Position numbers and translations under genes: made by a program. The notes beneath the pieces were generated by a model, which saw only the letters and a list, made by a program, of their open reading frames with translations, was not told where the DNA came from and did no database searches. From Sphingomonas caseinilytica (lineage in GTDB: Bacteria > Pseudomonadota > Alphaproteobacteria > Sphingomonadales > Sphingomonadaceae), in NCBI RefSeq assembly GCF_023516455.1, contig NZ_JAMGBA010000002.1, positions 62,001-126,000 on the forward strand: a stretch of DNA of 64,000 nucleotides, read 5' to 3'. Within the stretch, counting starts at the first letter, position 1; each line of letters starts with the position of its first letter. Of the stretch, positions 62,445-64,000 are shown in pieces.

Positions 62445-64000
62445 ATGTTTGATTTCGACATTCTTCCGGATTCCGACCAGGGCGGCCGTGGCGAGCGGCG
62501 CCGTGCCGCTCCGTTCGGGCGGCTGGCGTTGATCGGCAATGCGTTGCCGCGCAAATGCGGATTGGCGACCTATACGAGCCATGTCGCGGATGCGCTGCGA
62601 GATCTTTATCCCGACATGACGGTCGATCATTACGCGATGGATGACTCAACGGGCGTCTTCTACTCGGGCTCGATCCGCACCATCGACGCGGAAAATATCG
62701 ATGATTATCAAGGTACTGCCGAACGCATTGAAGCGAGCGGCGCCGATGCGATCTGGTTGCAGCATGAGTTCGGAATTTTCGGCGGAACGGCCGGCTCCCA
62801 TATCCTGGAACTGGTTGGCGCGACCGACCTGCCGCTCATCCTGACGCTCCATACCGTCCTGGAGGAGCCGGACGATGGCCAGGAAGTCGTCCTGAAACGA
62901 CTGGTTGCCCGGGCCGACCGCGTGATCGTGATGTCGTCGACGGGCGCCGAGATACTGAAGCGGCGCTATGGGGTTTCGGCCGAGCGGCTGCGCATCATTC
63001 CACATGGCGTCCCGGACCGGCCGCTGTGCGATCCGGACTGCCTCAAGGCCAAGTTCGGGTGGGCCGGCCGCAAGGTGCTGATGACGTTTGGGCTGCTCGC
63101 GCCAAGCAAAGGCATCCGCCATATGATCGAGGCAATGCCCGCAATCGTCAGCGAGCATCCCGAGGCCCTTTATGAGGTGGTCGGCGCAACGCACCCGAAC
63201 CTCGTCCGCAATCAAGGCGAGCGGCATCGGCGAATGCTCATGGACCTCGCCCGTGAGCTGGGCGTGGAGGAGCATGTCCGGTTCCTCGATCGCTTCGTCG
63301 AGCAGGAAGAGTTGCTCGACATGCTTCAGGCAGCCGACATCTACGTGACCCCTTATCTCAACATGGAGCAGGTGACATCGGGCACGCTCAGCTATGCGTT
63401 CGCCGTCGGAAAGCCGATCATTGCCACGCCTTACGTCCACGCCCGCGAAATTTTGGGCGATGGTCAGGGAATATTGGTGCCGCCGACCGATTCATCGGCT
63501 TTGGCCTGCGCAGCCCTTGACCTGCTGAACGACGATGCGTTGCGGTCGAGGATTGGGCGAGCAGCCTATGAGGACGGCCGGGCCATGCTGTGGCCAAATG
63601 TCGTTGAGCAGTCGCTAGCACAGCTTCCGACAAGACCAAGACTGGTCGCAAGTCATTCGCCAGCGCCGCATCCATCGACGCTCCCGCTCGACGCGATCGA
63701 GCGGATGTCCGATGCCGTCGGAATGATCCAGCATGCCGTTTATCGGGTACCGGATCGCAATCATGGCTACTGCATAGATGACAATGCCAGGGCGCTGATG
63801 ACGATGGTTCGGCGCGGCGACGATCGCCGGGCCGCCGAGCTTGCCTCAACCTATGCCGCCTTCATCCAGCATGGCTGGAACCCGGCCGAAGGACGGTTCC
63901 GCAACTTCATGGCCTATGATCGCCGCTGGCTTGAGGACTGCGGGTCCGAGGACAGCAACGGCCGAACGATCTGGGCGCTTGGAATGACCGCAACGCGATC
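62445..64000 (+). CDS. GT4-type glycosyltransferase with C-terminal helical domain (truncated by window end)
   Basis: The frame is open from the ATG at 62445 to the window end, over 515 residues. Residues ~25-400 form a GT-B glycosyltransferase of family 4 type: L-I-G-N-A-L-P-R-K-C-G-L-A-T-Y near the start, Q-H-E-F-G-I-F-G-G, I-I-P-H-G-V-P, FGLLAPSKGI and a sugar-nucleotide Glu-rich part near EQVTSGTLSYAFAVGKPII. From ~430 a second domain begins (SDAVGMIQHAVYRVPDRNHGYCIDDNARALM) that looks like an alpha/alpha-barrel region seen in some GT4 proteins encoded near mannoside phosphorylases. The donor, acceptor and remaining length are not visible. Confidence 0.85.
   Translation, partial: MFDFDILPDSDQGGRGERRRAAPFGRLALIGNALPRKCGLATYTSHVADALRDLYPDMTVDHYAMDDSTGVFYSGSIRTIDAENIDDYQGTAERIEASGADAIWLQHEFGIFGGTAGSHILELVGATDLPLILTLHTVLEEPDDGQEVVLKRLVARADRVIVMSSTGAEILKRRYGVSAERLRIIPHGVPDRPLCDPDCLKAKFGWAGRKVLMTFGLLAPSKGIRHMIEAMPAIVSEHPEALYEVVGATHPNLVRNQGERHRRMLMDLARELGVEEHVRFLDRFVEQEELLDMLQAADIYVTPYLNMEQVTSGTLSYAFAVGKPIIATPYVHAREILGDGQGILVPPTDSSALACAALDLLNDDALRSRIGRAAYEDGRAMLWPNVVEQSLAQLPTRPRLVASHSPAPHPSTLPLDAIERMSDAVGMIQHAVYRVPDRNHGYCIDDNARALMTMVRRGDDRRAAELASTYAAFIQHGWNPAEGRFRNFMAYDRRWLEDCGSEDSNGRTIWALGMTATR

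Overview
The window is chromosomal DNA of a GC-rich alphaproteobacterium, most likely a member of the Sphingomonadales. This is inferred from gene content (alpha-type SspB, a UPF0314/DUF2585 protein, a CBU_0592-type gene abutting acnA, a BTLCP protease beside a type I secretion operon with a DUF5801-repeat adhesin) and from base composition. No rRNA gene is present to confirm it. Genes are very tightly packed. No insertion sequence, prophage or CRISPR array was seen.

Layout. (1) 1-16.6 kb: a surface-adhesion locus. The 3' end of a LapG-like periplasmic protease faces a five-gene minus-strand operon encoding a ~3,240-residue repeat adhesin, a TolC-like outer-membrane channel, a type I secretion ABC transporter, a SleB-type cell-wall hydrolase and an HlyD adaptor. 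A ~600 bp AT-rich control region lies upstream. (2) 16.6-28.9 kb: a fused salicylyl/2-aminobenzoyl-CoA monooxygenase-reductase, tRNA-Ser(GCU), a Crp/Fnr regulator, pyrC, ygfZ, a cyclase, acnA, lipoproteins, fumC and sspB. (3) 29-37.9 kb: a HIT protein, an amino-acid permease preceded by a large perfect palindrome, an adenosine-kinase-like PfkB kinase, queG, an ABC-2 exporter pair and two tandem PEP-mutase/isocitrate-lyase-like enzymes. (4) 37.9-48.9 kb: signalling genes (LytTR regulator plus LytS-type kinase, GGDEF-EAL protein, hybrid PAS kinase), an HD-domain protein, an M1 aminopeptidase and a CYTH-CHAD protein. (5) 48.9-60.1 kb: aromatic amino-acid metabolism. This holds phhA with a flavin reductase, phhB, hppD, a PaaI thioesterase, a thiolase and paaD, then a compact three-gene shikimate operon (class II DAHP synthase, aroA, short aroC). 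(6) 60.2-64 kb: a DctA-type symporter, a HisN-type phosphatase and the 5' part of a GT4 glycosyltransferase.

The strongest undescribed-looking element is a transcription attenuator in front of phhA. A 29-codon leader peptide contains two adjacent Tyr codons, and its stop codon overlaps one arm of an antiterminator. That antiterminator competes with a strong intrinsic terminator just upstream of the phenylalanine hydroxylase that makes tyrosine. The geometry fits tyrosine-starvation control.

Other notable points are candidate LapG cleavage motifs in an adhesin that lacks RTX nonapeptides, a 396 bp perfect repeat inside the adhesin gene, a hydrolase inside the secretion operon, a second repeat-rich protein without a signal peptide next to phhA, unusually short shikimate enzymes, and six convergent gene pairs that share a 4-nt stop-codon overlap.
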